Position numbers and translations under genes: made by a program. Positions 32,833 to 41,288 of a stretch of 52,878 bases of DNA are shown one piece after another. Within the stretch, counting starts at the first letter, position 1. Each line of letters starts with the position of its first letter. This DNA is from a virus: positions 1 to 52,878 of the IMG/VR virus record IMGVR_UViG_3300042099_000057; one strand, written 5' to 3'. The notes under the pieces were generated by a model. The model did not search any database and was not told the DNA's origin. It saw nothing but the letters and a program-made list of their open reading frames with translations.

Positions 32833-33279
32833 ATGGAATGGACTCATAAAAACCTGCCTGTAGACACTATACCTGATGACGTATTTGGGTTTGTTTACGA
32901 GCTGACGTACAAATCAGGGCTGAAGTACATTGGTAAGAAGCAAGTTCACTCATACAACGAGAAAACTGCACTAAAATCTGGCAAACCACGTAAAGGGCAT
33001 ATCAAGTTCCTTAACCGCATCAAGAAGAGCAAACGTGTAGCTATGGAATTAGTTGCCACAGAATCTAAATGGCGCAACTACGAAAGTAGCAGTAAAGATA
33101 TTGACCCTGAAGATAAAGTAATAACTAAAACTATTTTATTCTATTCACACAAAAAGCAGTATTTATCTTACCTTGAGGATAGAGAACTATTTAAAGTAGA
33201 AGCGTGTATCAACGATAACTACTACAATAAAAACATAGCTGGGAGATATTTCAGCAATTTACTAGACGATAAGGAGTAA
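32833..33279 (+). CDS. GIY-YIG-like endonuclease
   Basis: Residues 13-31 read F-V-Y-E-L-T-Y-K-S-G-L-K-Y-I-G-K-K, matching the phage-type GIY-YIG start (V-Y-x-I/L-T ... G-x-x-Y-I-G-K-K). The later Arg/Lys-rich helix (I-K-F-L-N-R-I-K-K-S) and a Glu near residue 120-125 could supply the rest of the site. Phages use such enzymes as free-standing homing or DNA-processing nucleases. Family call moderate. Confidence 0.6.
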   Translation: MEWTHKNLPVDTIPDDVFGFVYELTYKSGLKYIGKKQVHSYNEKTALKSGKPRKGHIKFLNRIKKSKRVAMELVATESKWRNYESSSKDIDPEDKVITKTILFYSHKKQYLSYLEDRELFKVEACINDNYYNKNIAGRYFSNLLDDKE

Positions 33280-33282
33280 TTG

Positions 33283-34443
33283 ATGAAGGTAACTAATTTA
33301 CCGTGGCTATATGCCAAATACAATACAAAAGAATTTATACTTAACATAGTAGATATCTTACCACCACCTAACCCAACTTGGACCCAAGACGTATGGGAAG
33401 TTAGTATACTTGGTAATATACACTACATGGCAGCTCCACAAAATACTAAATTTTATGAAGCTGCTGGAAAGATAGAAGTTTCTACCTCTATTAAAGTAAG
33501 ATTAGCGGACAACGGTAGATTCAGTAGCTCTAGCGCACCTTTCAGGTTAGAGTATATATCTCATGTAAAAGCCGAAGTTAAACCTGACGTAGTAGTCACA
33601 ATCACTGATGATGATGATGACAAACCTAGAATTACTAATTTACACGAAGTCAAAACTGGAACTAAGGATATTAGTTTTGATGCCTGTGCGAATAAAAGGT
33701 TCTACGGACTATACGTATTACCAGAAAAAGGCAGGGAAAGCTACTTAATCCTTATGGATGAGTCTGGAACTGCTCAATTAATCTCATATGACCAGAGTAC
33801 AGTAACTGTAACTGCTCCTTACGAACCTTTTACCGCTGTAGTAACTATTAAACAAACTAAACGTAAAAAATCAGTAAAGGTTATCAGTACAGACTCAACT
33901 ACAGTTGCCGACGAATCTGAAATAATTGAAGCTATGAAGAAATCTTTAGGTGTTTCTATCTTATATAATAACTTCCTTAGGAAGAAACGACATCAATCAG
34001 ATACAGAACCTGCACAACTGCCTGTAGTTGAACCAGCAGTAGACGACGTACCAGACTTTGACAGTACTAAACAGGTTGTCGATTGTAGTCCAACTATTAG
34101 TATAGGTAACTATACATTCAATAACCCAGACTTCAAATGCAGACTACTAGAGATAACTGATGATATTATTGTAGGGTATGTTAGAAACGCTAATAACGAT
34201 GTTATATCAACTCAGTGGCTGTTAACTGGTGAATGTAAATTCCACAATGACTATGACTTAACTATGTACAGATCATTGCAAACTTACACAGTACTAGCTA
34301 CTAAGTCAATAACTGAATCTACTACAGTAGAGGCTGCGTCTGAAGCAGAAGCATTAGCTTTAGCTGATTCAGCTTACACTGATTACACATGGGATCATGT
34401 TGACGGTACTGATTCAGTAGGTAATTTCGAAATATCGAACTAA
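33283..34443 (+). CDS. hypothetical protein (386 aa)
   Basis: The ATG at 33283 is preferred to the TTG just before it. A run of acidic residues (D-D-D-D-D) near 108 and a lysine-rich stretch near 205 divide it into at least three parts; the last 100 residues include an Ala/Glu-rich helix. No family recognised. It lies between a nuclease and a helicase. Confidence 0.55.
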   Translation: MKVTNLPWLYAKYNTKEFILNIVDILPPPNPTWTQDVWEVSILGNIHYMAAPQNTKFYEAAGKIEVSTSIKVRLADNGRFSSSSAPFRLEYISHVKAEVKPDVVVTITDDDDDKPRITNLHEVKTGTKDISFDACANKRFYGLYVLPEKGRESYLILMDESGTAQLISYDQSTVTVTAPYEPFTAVVTIKQTKRKKSVKVISTDSTTVADESEIIEAMKKSLGVSILYNNFLRKKRHQSDTEPAQLPVVEPAVDDVPDFDSTKQVVDCSPTISIGNYTFNNPDFKCRLLEITDDIIVGYVRNANNDVISTQWLLTGECKFHNDYDLTMYRSLQTYTVLATKSITESTTVEAASEAEALALADSAYTDYTWDHVDGTDSVGNFEISN

Positions 34444-34452
34444 GGAACTTAA

Positions 34453-35745
34453 ATGCTAAACGAAAAACAACAACAAGTATACGACAGGGTCATTAAAGAA
34501 CGGGCTCCTATAACTTACTTGACAGGTGAAGCCGGTACCGGTAAGTCATTCACAGTATCACAAATTATTCATGATATACCTTCAATACTAACAGCATCTA
34601 CACATAAAGCTAAATCAGTTTTATCACAAATGACGGGTAGACCTTCTCAGACTGTACATAAGTACTTTGGATTTCGTTTAACTAACATTAACTATAAACA
34701 GGTACTTGTTCAGAATGGTAATCACGATCTAAAGGAAACAAGACTTTTAGTTATTGATGAAGTATCTATGCTACCTGACAGAATACTCACTGCAGCTCTA
34801 GAAGCTTTAGGTGACTCATATGATCAACTACTATTTGTAGGAGATCCTATCCAGCTACCAGCAGTATCTAATAAACCTAAATTAGCTAAACTCGCCAAAC
34901 ATCAGATCAATTTGACTGAACAGATGAGACAACAACCGTGCGATAAGCTAGCTTCATATATGGATACATACCGTACAGCAATAAAGGAAGGTAATTTACC
35001 TGAATTAGGTACAGAAGCTCCAGCTATTGAGTTAATCGATGACCACAAGGTATTTTGCCGTAAGTACGTAACCTGTGAGGGTAATAAGAAGATTATTGCT
35101 TATAGAAACAACGTGGTGGAGAAGTATAACGCTAATATCAATGACGGTGATACATTCAATATTGGAGACGCTGTAATACTGGATAAACCAATCGGTCAAA
35201 TTGCACACAACCAGGATGTAGTAATAATAAACGACTTAGAGGAACTGGACGACTACTATTCTATACGAGTAGTAACCGATAATGGCAGCATGTCTTGGAT
35301 TAGGCACTATAAGGCTTCTTCTAAGTTGACTAAACTGTTAGGTGAATTGCAACTAGAAGGTAACGAAAACGGTTACTGGGACTTATTTGATAAGTCATTT
35401 AGACTTAAACATGTGTACGCTTCAACTGTACATAAATCACAAGGCGAATCAATTGACTACGTATTCTTAGATGCACTAGATATTGTAAATGCTTATGAAA
35501 CACCTAAATCTAAGTATAACAACCCTATTAATCTTGATCTAATGTTGAGATTGTTATACGTCGGTATCAGTCGAATGAAGATTAAATGTTACATATACAC
35601 TGGTGATGACGACAGGGGCAGGTGGTATAATATTTTACAAGAATCAGCTGAACAGGCAGAACGTAATCTTAAGCGAAAGAAACCAATTAAGAATCAGGAA
35701 TTATCGCAAGAGGATAATATACCACAACCAAAATTTATCATATGA
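34453..35745 (+). CDS. Dda/RecD-like superfamily 1 DNA helicase
   Basis: ATP-driven 5'-to-3' helicase. Motif I G-E-A-G-T-G-K-S-F at 25-33, motif Ia S-T-H-K-A near 50, motif II L-L-V-I-D-E-V-S-M near 98, motif III V-G-D-P-I-Q-L-P-A near 135, motif V S-T-V-H-K-S-Q-G-E-S near 325 and motif VI L-Y-V-G-I-S-R near 375. The length (430) is that of T4 Dda, which loads at origins and removes bound proteins. It opens the replication block. Confidence 0.88.
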   Translation: MLNEKQQQVYDRVIKERAPITYLTGEAGTGKSFTVSQIIHDIPSILTASTHKAKSVLSQMTGRPSQTVHKYFGFRLTNINYKQVLVQNGNHDLKETRLLVIDEVSMLPDRILTAALEALGDSYDQLLFVGDPIQLPAVSNKPKLAKLAKHQINLTEQMRQQPCDKLASYMDTYRTAIKEGNLPELGTEAPAIELIDDHKVFCRKYVTCEGNKKIIAYRNNVVEKYNANINDGDTFNIGDAVILDKPIGQIAHNQDVVIINDLEELDDYYSIRVVTDNGSMSWIRHYKASSKLTKLLGELQLEGNENGYWDLFDKSFRLKHVYASTVHKSQGESIDYVFLDALDIVNAYETPKSKYNNPINLDLMLRLLYVGISRMKIKCYIYTGDDDRGRWYNILQESAEQAERNLKRKKPIKNQELSQEDNIPQPKFII

Positions 35746-35756
35746 GGAAATAAACG

Positions 35757-36116
35757 ATGAGAGAGATTAAGTTTAGATATTACTTTAACGTAGATTTACC
35801 AAACCGTAAAACATTTCACAGAGATGCTACCCTGGATCAGATAGAAGATAGAAAAGCTTTTAATGGTGTAGTGGGTTGGGGTAATTGTAAATATAAAGTG
35901 CAGTACACCGGCCTTAAAGACAAGAATGGTGTAGAAATTTACGAGGGTGACATAATGACTGCTGACAAAAACTCTATTAATAGTTATATAGTAAATTATG
36001 TAAATAATAGTTTTACTCTAAGCAATAAAAGAAATACTCTAAGTAGTGTTTTATACTTTAAAGAAAGAGAAGTAATCGGAAACATATATGAAAACACAGA
36101 TCTACTAAAGGACTAA
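35757..36116 (+). CDS. YopX family protein
   Basis: M-R-E-I-K-F-R at the start, Q-Y-T-G-L-K-D-K-N-G-V-E-I-Y-E-G-D-I in the centre and V-I-G-N-I-Y-E-N at the end are the hallmarks of YopX proteins, common in phages and prophages. The function of the family is not known. Confidence 0.85.
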   Translation: MREIKFRYYFNVDLPNRKTFHRDATLDQIEDRKAFNGVVGWGNCKYKVQYTGLKDKNGVEIYEGDIMTADKNSINSYIVNYVNNSFTLSNKRNTLSSVLYFKEREVIGNIYENTDLLKD

Positions 36117-36117
36117 A

Positions 36118-36429
36118 ATGACGCATGAACAATTCAAGGAATGGTATGACGAATTACCAATATTGGCGTACGGTGAACTGTCAGACGAGGAAGTCTTTGA
36201 TGCATTCAGAACTATCTTGCAGTGGAAGGCGGATGACAAATTTATCTCTACTGATATACCGGACAACTTATATACGGTGCGTGAGTATTGGCTATTCCTA
36301 GGACTGCTTTGTGACTGTATTGAATACGGCTCATCACCTAGAGGTGGATGGCTTACTGACTTCGGAGAAGAAGTATTACTATTCTTACAAAATACGTCAA
36401 ATGAAGAAATATCAAGTTACTACGAGTAA
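36118..36429 (+). CDS. hypothetical protein (103 aa)
   Basis: Acidic helical protein (E-L-S-D-E-E-V-F-D-A-F) starting 1 base after the previous stop, behind AAAGGAC. No family recognised. Confidence 0.5.
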   Translation: MTHEQFKEWYDELPILAYGELSDEEVFDAFRTILQWKADDKFISTDIPDNLYTVREYWLFLGLLCDCIEYGSSPRGGWLTDFGEEVLLFLQNTSNEEISSYYE

Positions 36430-36443
36430 TTAAAGGATAACTA

Positions 36444-36656
36444 GTGAAATACGCACAAGAGCCAGGATACGAACTTTCACGATTAAATTACTTTAAGTAC
36501 AAATCAAGATTCACTGAAGAATTAAAACATAAACTTAAAGAACAGGCATCACAATATGGGTGCTTCGGGTTATCTATGTACATGGAAGCGCTAAACTATT
36601 TTAAACATAACCCAAATGCGCCACTTACTGATATAGAGTGGTACAAACTAAACTAA
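36444..36656 (+). CDS. hypothetical protein (70 aa)
   Basis: Begins at GTG behind AAAGGATAACTA, the recurrent junction with GTG in place of ATG. Tyr-rich and helical; no family recognised. Confidence 0.5.
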   Translation: MKYAQEPGYELSRLNYFKYKSRFTEELKHKLKEQASQYGCFGLSMYMEALNYFKHNPNAPLTDIEWYKLN

Positions 36657-36672
36657 TAAAGGAAAATAAATA

Positions 36673-37572
36673 ATGCAACAAATAATAACAAAACTAGACT
36701 ACAACAACGGTACTAATGTAGTACCTGAGGGTGAATTCAGAATATCAGCATCTGGTATCAGTAAATTCTTCACAGCAACTAACGCTTGGTACAGAGAGAA
36801 CCTACTTGGAGAAAGCGGTTTCACTGGAAACTCAGCATCTGTAACTGGTACTATTGTACATTACATTCTTGAGCAATACGCAGCTAAACAACACCTATCT
36901 GACGAAGATAAAGAACAAATGGAGCTATACATAACTAAACATTGTGATCCATCATCAGCAGATTTTGAAGCTGAAATTGATGAATCTTACATTAGAGACC
37001 AATACAAAGTTATGGCTGAAACAGGTGTTAATTCATATTTACAAGAGAATATGCCTACACATGTAGAACCATTCATTGCAAATGAAGTATTACCGGGAAT
37101 TCATGTTGGCGGATCGATAGATAACCTTACGCTGGAGAATCCTAAGTACTCATCTGATGACCATTCATTTGATAACTTAGTTTCATGTGACGGTGGAATC
37201 ATCTGTGACTACAAAACTACTGGTACTAGACCTACTTCATTACCTAAGAACATTCAATACTCACATAAAATGCAGTTATTGACGTACGCTTGGGTACTTA
37301 AGCAAATGGGTATTACTATTGATAGAGTTAGAATTATTTACATCACTAAGAATGACACAGGTAGAGTATCTGAGAAAACTGGTAAACCTTTAACTCAATA
37401 CCCATCACAAGTAGTTACTCTTACTGAGCAAATTACTGATGAGGATTTTGACATGGTTGAGGGTGTTATTAAACTAATAGCGCATTCAGTGGACCATTGG
37501 AACAAATCGCCAGAATTCAGGCACCTGTTGGCTCAAGACTGGAGACTACGAGATGAACGATCAAGTAGCTAG
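36673..37572 (+). CDS. RecB/Cas4-like PD-(D/E)XK exonuclease
   Basis: A conserved helix with V-H-Y-I-L-E-Q-Y near 58-65 and, near residue 178, I-I-C-D-Y-K-T-T-G, the D ... D-x-K core, then Y-S-H-K-M-Q-L-L-T-Y-A near 196, the Q-x-x-x-Y motif of RecB-type nucleases. It probably degrades or processes DNA ends in recombination. It overlaps the next gene by 20 bases. Confidence 0.78.
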   Translation: MQQIITKLDYNNGTNVVPEGEFRISASGISKFFTATNAWYRENLLGESGFTGNSASVTGTIVHYILEQYAAKQHLSDEDKEQMELYITKHCDPSSADFEAEIDESYIRDQYKVMAETGVNSYLQENMPTHVEPFIANEVLPGIHVGGSIDNLTLENPKYSSDDHSFDNLVSCDGGIICDYKTTGTRPTSLPKNIQYSHKMQLLTYAWVLKQMGITIDRVRIIYITKNDTGRVSEKTGKPLTQYPSQVVTLTEQITDEDFDMVEGVIKLIAHSVDHWNKSPEFRHLLAQDWRLRDERSSS

Positions 37573-37867
37573 TACGGTTGCAGCAACTGCAGACTACGCT
37601 AAAGCTACGTTAGTAACTTCTAACGCAGCTAGTTTAACTTACGATGTAATCTCTCGTTATGTGACTGAATCTGTAGCTAATACTCTTGAACTAAACCTTA
37701 GAATGATACTATTAACTAGGTCAACTGACATGGATAAATTGTTCTTTTTGAAATCACTATTTGATGACATATCAACAGGTGAACCAAACCCGGAACAAGA
37801 ATTTTTATTAGAACGTATAGAAAACGAAATTAATAACCAAAGGATAACTAATGAACCCATTTCGTAA
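37553..37867 (+). CDS. hypothetical protein (104 aa)
   Basis: Helical, alanine-rich N terminus and a charged C terminus. It overlaps the nuclease by 20 bases and the exonuclease by 17 bases. It lacks a strong ribosome site, so translation may depend on coupling. No family recognised. Confidence 0.5.
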   Translation: MNDQVASTVAATADYAKATLVTSNAASLTYDVISRYVTESVANTLELNLRMILLTRSTDMDKLFFLKSLFDDISTGEPNPEQEFLLERIENEINNQRITNEPIS

Positions 37868-38579
37868 AGTAGACTGGGTACACTATACAACGTTACCTCA
37901 AGTCAAACAAGCCCTGGCTAATCTACCAGCAAATAAACCAATCGCTGCCGATTTTGAAGCTGCCTCTATTTACTCTAAGGAGGAAGTAGTAGCAGCTAAA
38001 GATTACCGTGAGGAACTTGATGTGCCCTTTCGTGATCCGGAATTAGTATATCTTAACCAAGTTACTACATCAGACGGGTTATCACACCCATCATTAATAC
38101 AGATAACTCACATGTCAATTGCTACATCTGAATATGATTCATTTGTTATAGTATTTAACCCGGAAATTCACGAGTATGTACTTAACTGGATAGTTACAAC
38201 GGAAATTAAGCAAATATGGCATAACTTAGGTTACGATGGTAAATTAATTAGATATTTCACTGGTCGATTCCCTAAGAATTATGAAGATACGCAGATCTTA
38301 GCTAAAACATTAATCAACCACTGTGATATTAGTAAAGCACTTACAGGACTGAAGCATTTAGCAGGATCCGTATACGGTGAATGGTCTATTGCCGATGAGC
38401 TAGAATTTACTGAAGCTAACAAAATGGACCCTAAGATGCTTGAATACGCAGCTGTGGATGCATGTGCAACAATGTATTTATACAATGATATGAAGAAACA
38501 AATAAAGGAGCTTAACAATGAGCAACCAACAGAACCGGCCTTGGATGTGTCTACCACAACCGGCCCCTTCAGTATATGA
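37851..38579 (+). CDS. DEDDy 3'-5' exonuclease (separate PolA proofreading domain)
   Basis: The four acidic residues are in place: Asp34 and Glu36 (A-A-D-F-E-A), Asp129 (H-N-L-G-Y-D-G) and Tyr199/Asp203 (Y-A-A-V-D-A). This is the proofreading half of a family A polymerase. Elsewhere it is fused to the polymerase; here it is a separate gene whose last 62 bases overlap the polymerase start in another frame. Together the two would be about 850 residues, the size of T5-type polymerase. Starts on a junction AAAGGATAACTAATG. Confidence 0.82.
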   Translation: MNPFRKVDWVHYTTLPQVKQALANLPANKPIAADFEAASIYSKEEVVAAKDYREELDVPFRDPELVYLNQVTTSDGLSHPSLIQITHMSIATSEYDSFVIVFNPEIHEYVLNWIVTTEIKQIWHNLGYDGKLIRYFTGRFPKNYEDTQILAKTLINHCDISKALTGLKHLAGSVYGEWSIADELEFTEANKMDPKMLEYAAVDACATMYLYNDMKKQIKELNNEQPTEPALDVSTTTGPFSI

Positions 38580-39580
38580 CCCATCTGAATTACAACTAGA
38601 CTACTTCTATGAAAACATAGCAAAACCACTTATTGAAGATACGAACAAAATCATGTCAAATGGCTTACCTATAGACATGGAACGTGTAGCTGAATTGGAA
38701 TCTACTCTTGATGAGGTACTATCTGGTGTAAAGGAAATTATAGCTAATAACCAAATCATAATCGACTTTCATGCGCAGAAATATCCTAAAGTACGAGATG
38801 AGTACTTAAAAGAAATCAACTCTAAACTACGTAATGTACAGTACTTTATGAAGACATTCAAGAACGGTAACACTATTCATAGGTCTTTCTACATGGAAGA
38901 ATTTCGTAAACGCTACCCAAAATTTAAACTAACTCCGCCAACGGACATGCTAGATTTAGGTATTCCTAAATGGACAGCTAAATTAGTTAAAGCCTACTTA
39001 CAGATATGCCCTGAACTGCAATCAGTAATGGATAAAACTGTGCCAGAAGCGGATCCAATAGCTATCGAAGCTATGAATCAATTAGCTAGAGCCAAAGTTA
39101 AAGCAGACTCAATTAACCAACGATACCGTGAGCAGATCAAAACAGTGTCTATGGATAAACTTCTACCTGAATTTTTACCATCATCACCACAACAAAAAGC
39201 AGAACTATTTGCTTGGTTAGGTCTTGAATCTGAAACAACATCTAAAACTACAGGTGACCCATCATGGCCTCGTGATCAAATAGAGCGAATTAACCATGAA
39301 ACTAAGGATCCAGTTCTTGAGGAAATAACTCAAGCCTTTATCGATTTCTCATTCGGAGCAATTGTAAAGAATAACTTCATCGAAGCATTTTATAAATATT
39401 CAGTAGACGGTAAACTCTACGGAGATTACAAACTACTAGGAGCTAAATCAGCTCGTTATACGTCACAGAGGCCGAATATGCTTAATATGCCTTCAACTGG
39501 GTCAATATACGCTAAGCCTATTAAAAAGTGCTTTACAGCTCCTCCAGGGTACCTAGTATTCTCGATAGATTATGCAGCGT
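38518..39580 (+). CDS. DNA polymerase A, exon 1
   Basis: Begins with ATG at 38518 behind AAAGGAGC. Residues 1-354 hold the thumb and the start of the palm, with S-A-R-Y-T-S-Q-R-P-N-M-L-N-M-P near 320-335 and motif A, D-Y-A-A, with the metal-binding Asp at 351. The frame meets a stop at 39587-39589 inside the intron. Joining T at 39580 to T at 40522 restores D-Y-A-A-L-E-D-R-V-I-A-N-L-S, the expected motif A. The spliced protein would be 609 residues and lacks its own proofreading domain, which is the gene just before. Confidence 0.85.
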
Positions 39581-40521
39581 TAACATAAGTTACACTTAAG
39601 GTAAATACCCCTATAATTCGACTACACAAAAAGGATTACTATGGTATTTGAACAAAAACAATTTACAAAAATAAATGGGTATAGTGACTATTACCTCTGT
39701 AGGGAGACTACAGAGGTACTATCACTCAAAAAACGAAAAAACACAATAGACGGAACTTCTAAAATACTTAAACAAGTAAACAATAGTAAAAATACTAGTA
39801 ACAACTATTATATAGTTACATTAGTAGACAATAGCGGTTCTCGTAGAAATAGACCTGTACATAGACTTATGTGTGAAACTTTTTTACCTAATTTGGAAAA
39901 TAAGGCACATGTAAACCACATCGATGGTAACAAGCTAAATAACTGCTTAACTAACCTAGAATGGGCTACTGAGCAGGAGAATTCTCAACATGCAGTTGAT
40001 ACTGGGTTAACTACTCATGATCACTGCTCTAAAGAGATACACCAGTACACTAAATCTGGTGAGTTTATTGCTACCTATTGTAGCGATAGGGAAGCTACTC
40101 GCCAAACTAATGTGCCTTTTCAAAATATATCCAAAGTCACTCGTGGGTTACGTAAATCCGCAGGTGGCTATTTTTGGTCTCGAACCTTAATTAACTAGCG
40201 CCTGTACGCAGTAATGTGTACAGCAAACTCATCGAATTCAGGGAAACCCGTAGTATTAATTTACCGGCAATCCTGAGCGAAGCCTCTTCGGAGGAACGTG
40301 CAACGACTATCCCTTTGCAGGGAGTACACCCAAGTGGGTGGAAGTGGTGAGCATCCTACATGGATGATGATATAGTCTAGTCTGCATGGAAACATGCAGG
40401 AGTTCACTTCGCTTATAGAGTTCCAAACGAGTCAGCATCCTCCGGGTTAGTTTGATTTCCTGTAACGCTGTAAGCGAAGCAAGAACCGGCACAGCCTAAC
40501 GAGCTGTGTTGAATATAAACG
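39581..40521 (+). ncRNA. group I intron in the DNA polymerase gene
   Basis: 941 bases. The proposed borders obey the group I rule: exon 1 ends in T, the intron ends in G, and the join restores the protein. The core is visible after the endonuclease gene: AATCCTGAGC near 40270, GTGCAACGACTATCCC near 40300, GATATAGTC near 40370, all close to T4 td-type sequences, with hairpins CTGTAC/GTACAG (40202), CCTC/GAGG and CTGCATG/CATGCAG. It carries an HNH homing endonuclease, so it is probably mobile. Confidence 0.87.
39641..40198 (+). CDS. intron-encoded HNH homing endonuclease
   Basis: 185 residues. The N terminus (I-N-G-Y-S-D-Y-Y-L-C-R) matches the NUMOD4 module, the centre (V-H-R-L-M-C-E-T-F ... 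H-V-N-H-I-D-G-N-K-L-N-N-C-L-T-N-L-E-W) is the HNH site, and the C terminus (K-S-G-E-F-I-A-T-Y ... A-T-R-Q-T-N-V) is a NUMOD1-like DNA-binding module. It should cut intron-less copies of the polymerase gene to spread the intron. Ribosome site AAAAGGATTAC. Confidence 0.9.
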   Translation: MVFEQKQFTKINGYSDYYLCRETTEVLSLKKRKNTIDGTSKILKQVNNSKNTSNNYYIVTLVDNSGSRRNRPVHRLMCETFLPNLENKAHVNHIDGNKLNNCLTNLEWATEQENSQHAVDTGLTTHDHCSKEIHQYTKSGEFIATYCSDREATRQTNVPFQNISKVTRGLRKSAGGYFWSRTLIN

Positions 40522-41288
40522 TAGAAGATAGAGTTATAGCTAATCTTTCTGGGGATAACAATAAAATCGCAGTATTCTCTGAAGGCTTAGATGGCCACTC
40601 ATTAGCCGCTACATACTACTACCCGGATAGGATAGCAGACATGGTTGGAGAATTTACTGATAACAAGGAAGCTTCTAGACTATTCAAAAAGCTTACTAAG
40701 ACATCGGAAGAAGCCGGAGCACTTAGACAAGAGTCTAAACCTGTAACCTTCAAATTGGCTTATGGGGGCTTCCCTGATGTTGATAAAGGTGGTACTATTA
40801 CTCAGGAAATCTTTGATAACTACCATAACAAGATGTATCCAAATATATCAGCATTCCGTAATAAGGTAATCGATAAAGTTAAACAAACTGGGTACACTCA
40901 CATAGGATTAGGTCTTAGGCTTTATTCTGATACACCAGACAAAGACTCAAGAACGCTATTTAACGCTAATTCACAATTTTGGTCAATACTAACTGCTATT
41001 TCAATTAATGAGTTACACCATAGACAAGCAGAAGCTAAAATACCTGAATCGGACTTATACGTCACGTCGACTATTTATGATTCAATTTATGGAATAATCA
41101 AAGCTGATCCAGCCTTAATTAAATGGCTAAATAACAACTTAGTTGAAATTATGGTGAAGGATTTTATGGATAATCAAATAGTACATAACGAAGCTAACCT
41201 AGAAATAGGCCCTGACTGGGCTAGTCAAACTGAACTACCAAATAACTGCTCTACGGAGGAAATTAAACAAATAATGAAGGAATTATAA
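40522..41288 (+). CDS. DNA polymerase A, exon 2
   Basis: Continues motif A with L-E-D-R-V-I-A-N-L-S-G-D, then motif B S-K-P-V-T-F-K-L-A-Y-G-G (catalytic Lys and Tyr-Gly) and motif C S-T-I-Y-D-S-I-Y. Motif C reads Y-D-S where many family A enzymes have H-D-E, but the metal-binding Asp is kept. The open frame extends back into the intron to 40506 without a real start. The stop overlaps the primase gene by one base. Confidence 0.85.

Noticed and set aside
39589-40505. Polymerase as two independent split genes with an HNH gene between
   Set aside because: Group I core sequences, a T/G border pair and exact restoration of motif A on joining fit an intron; the downstream frame has no good start.
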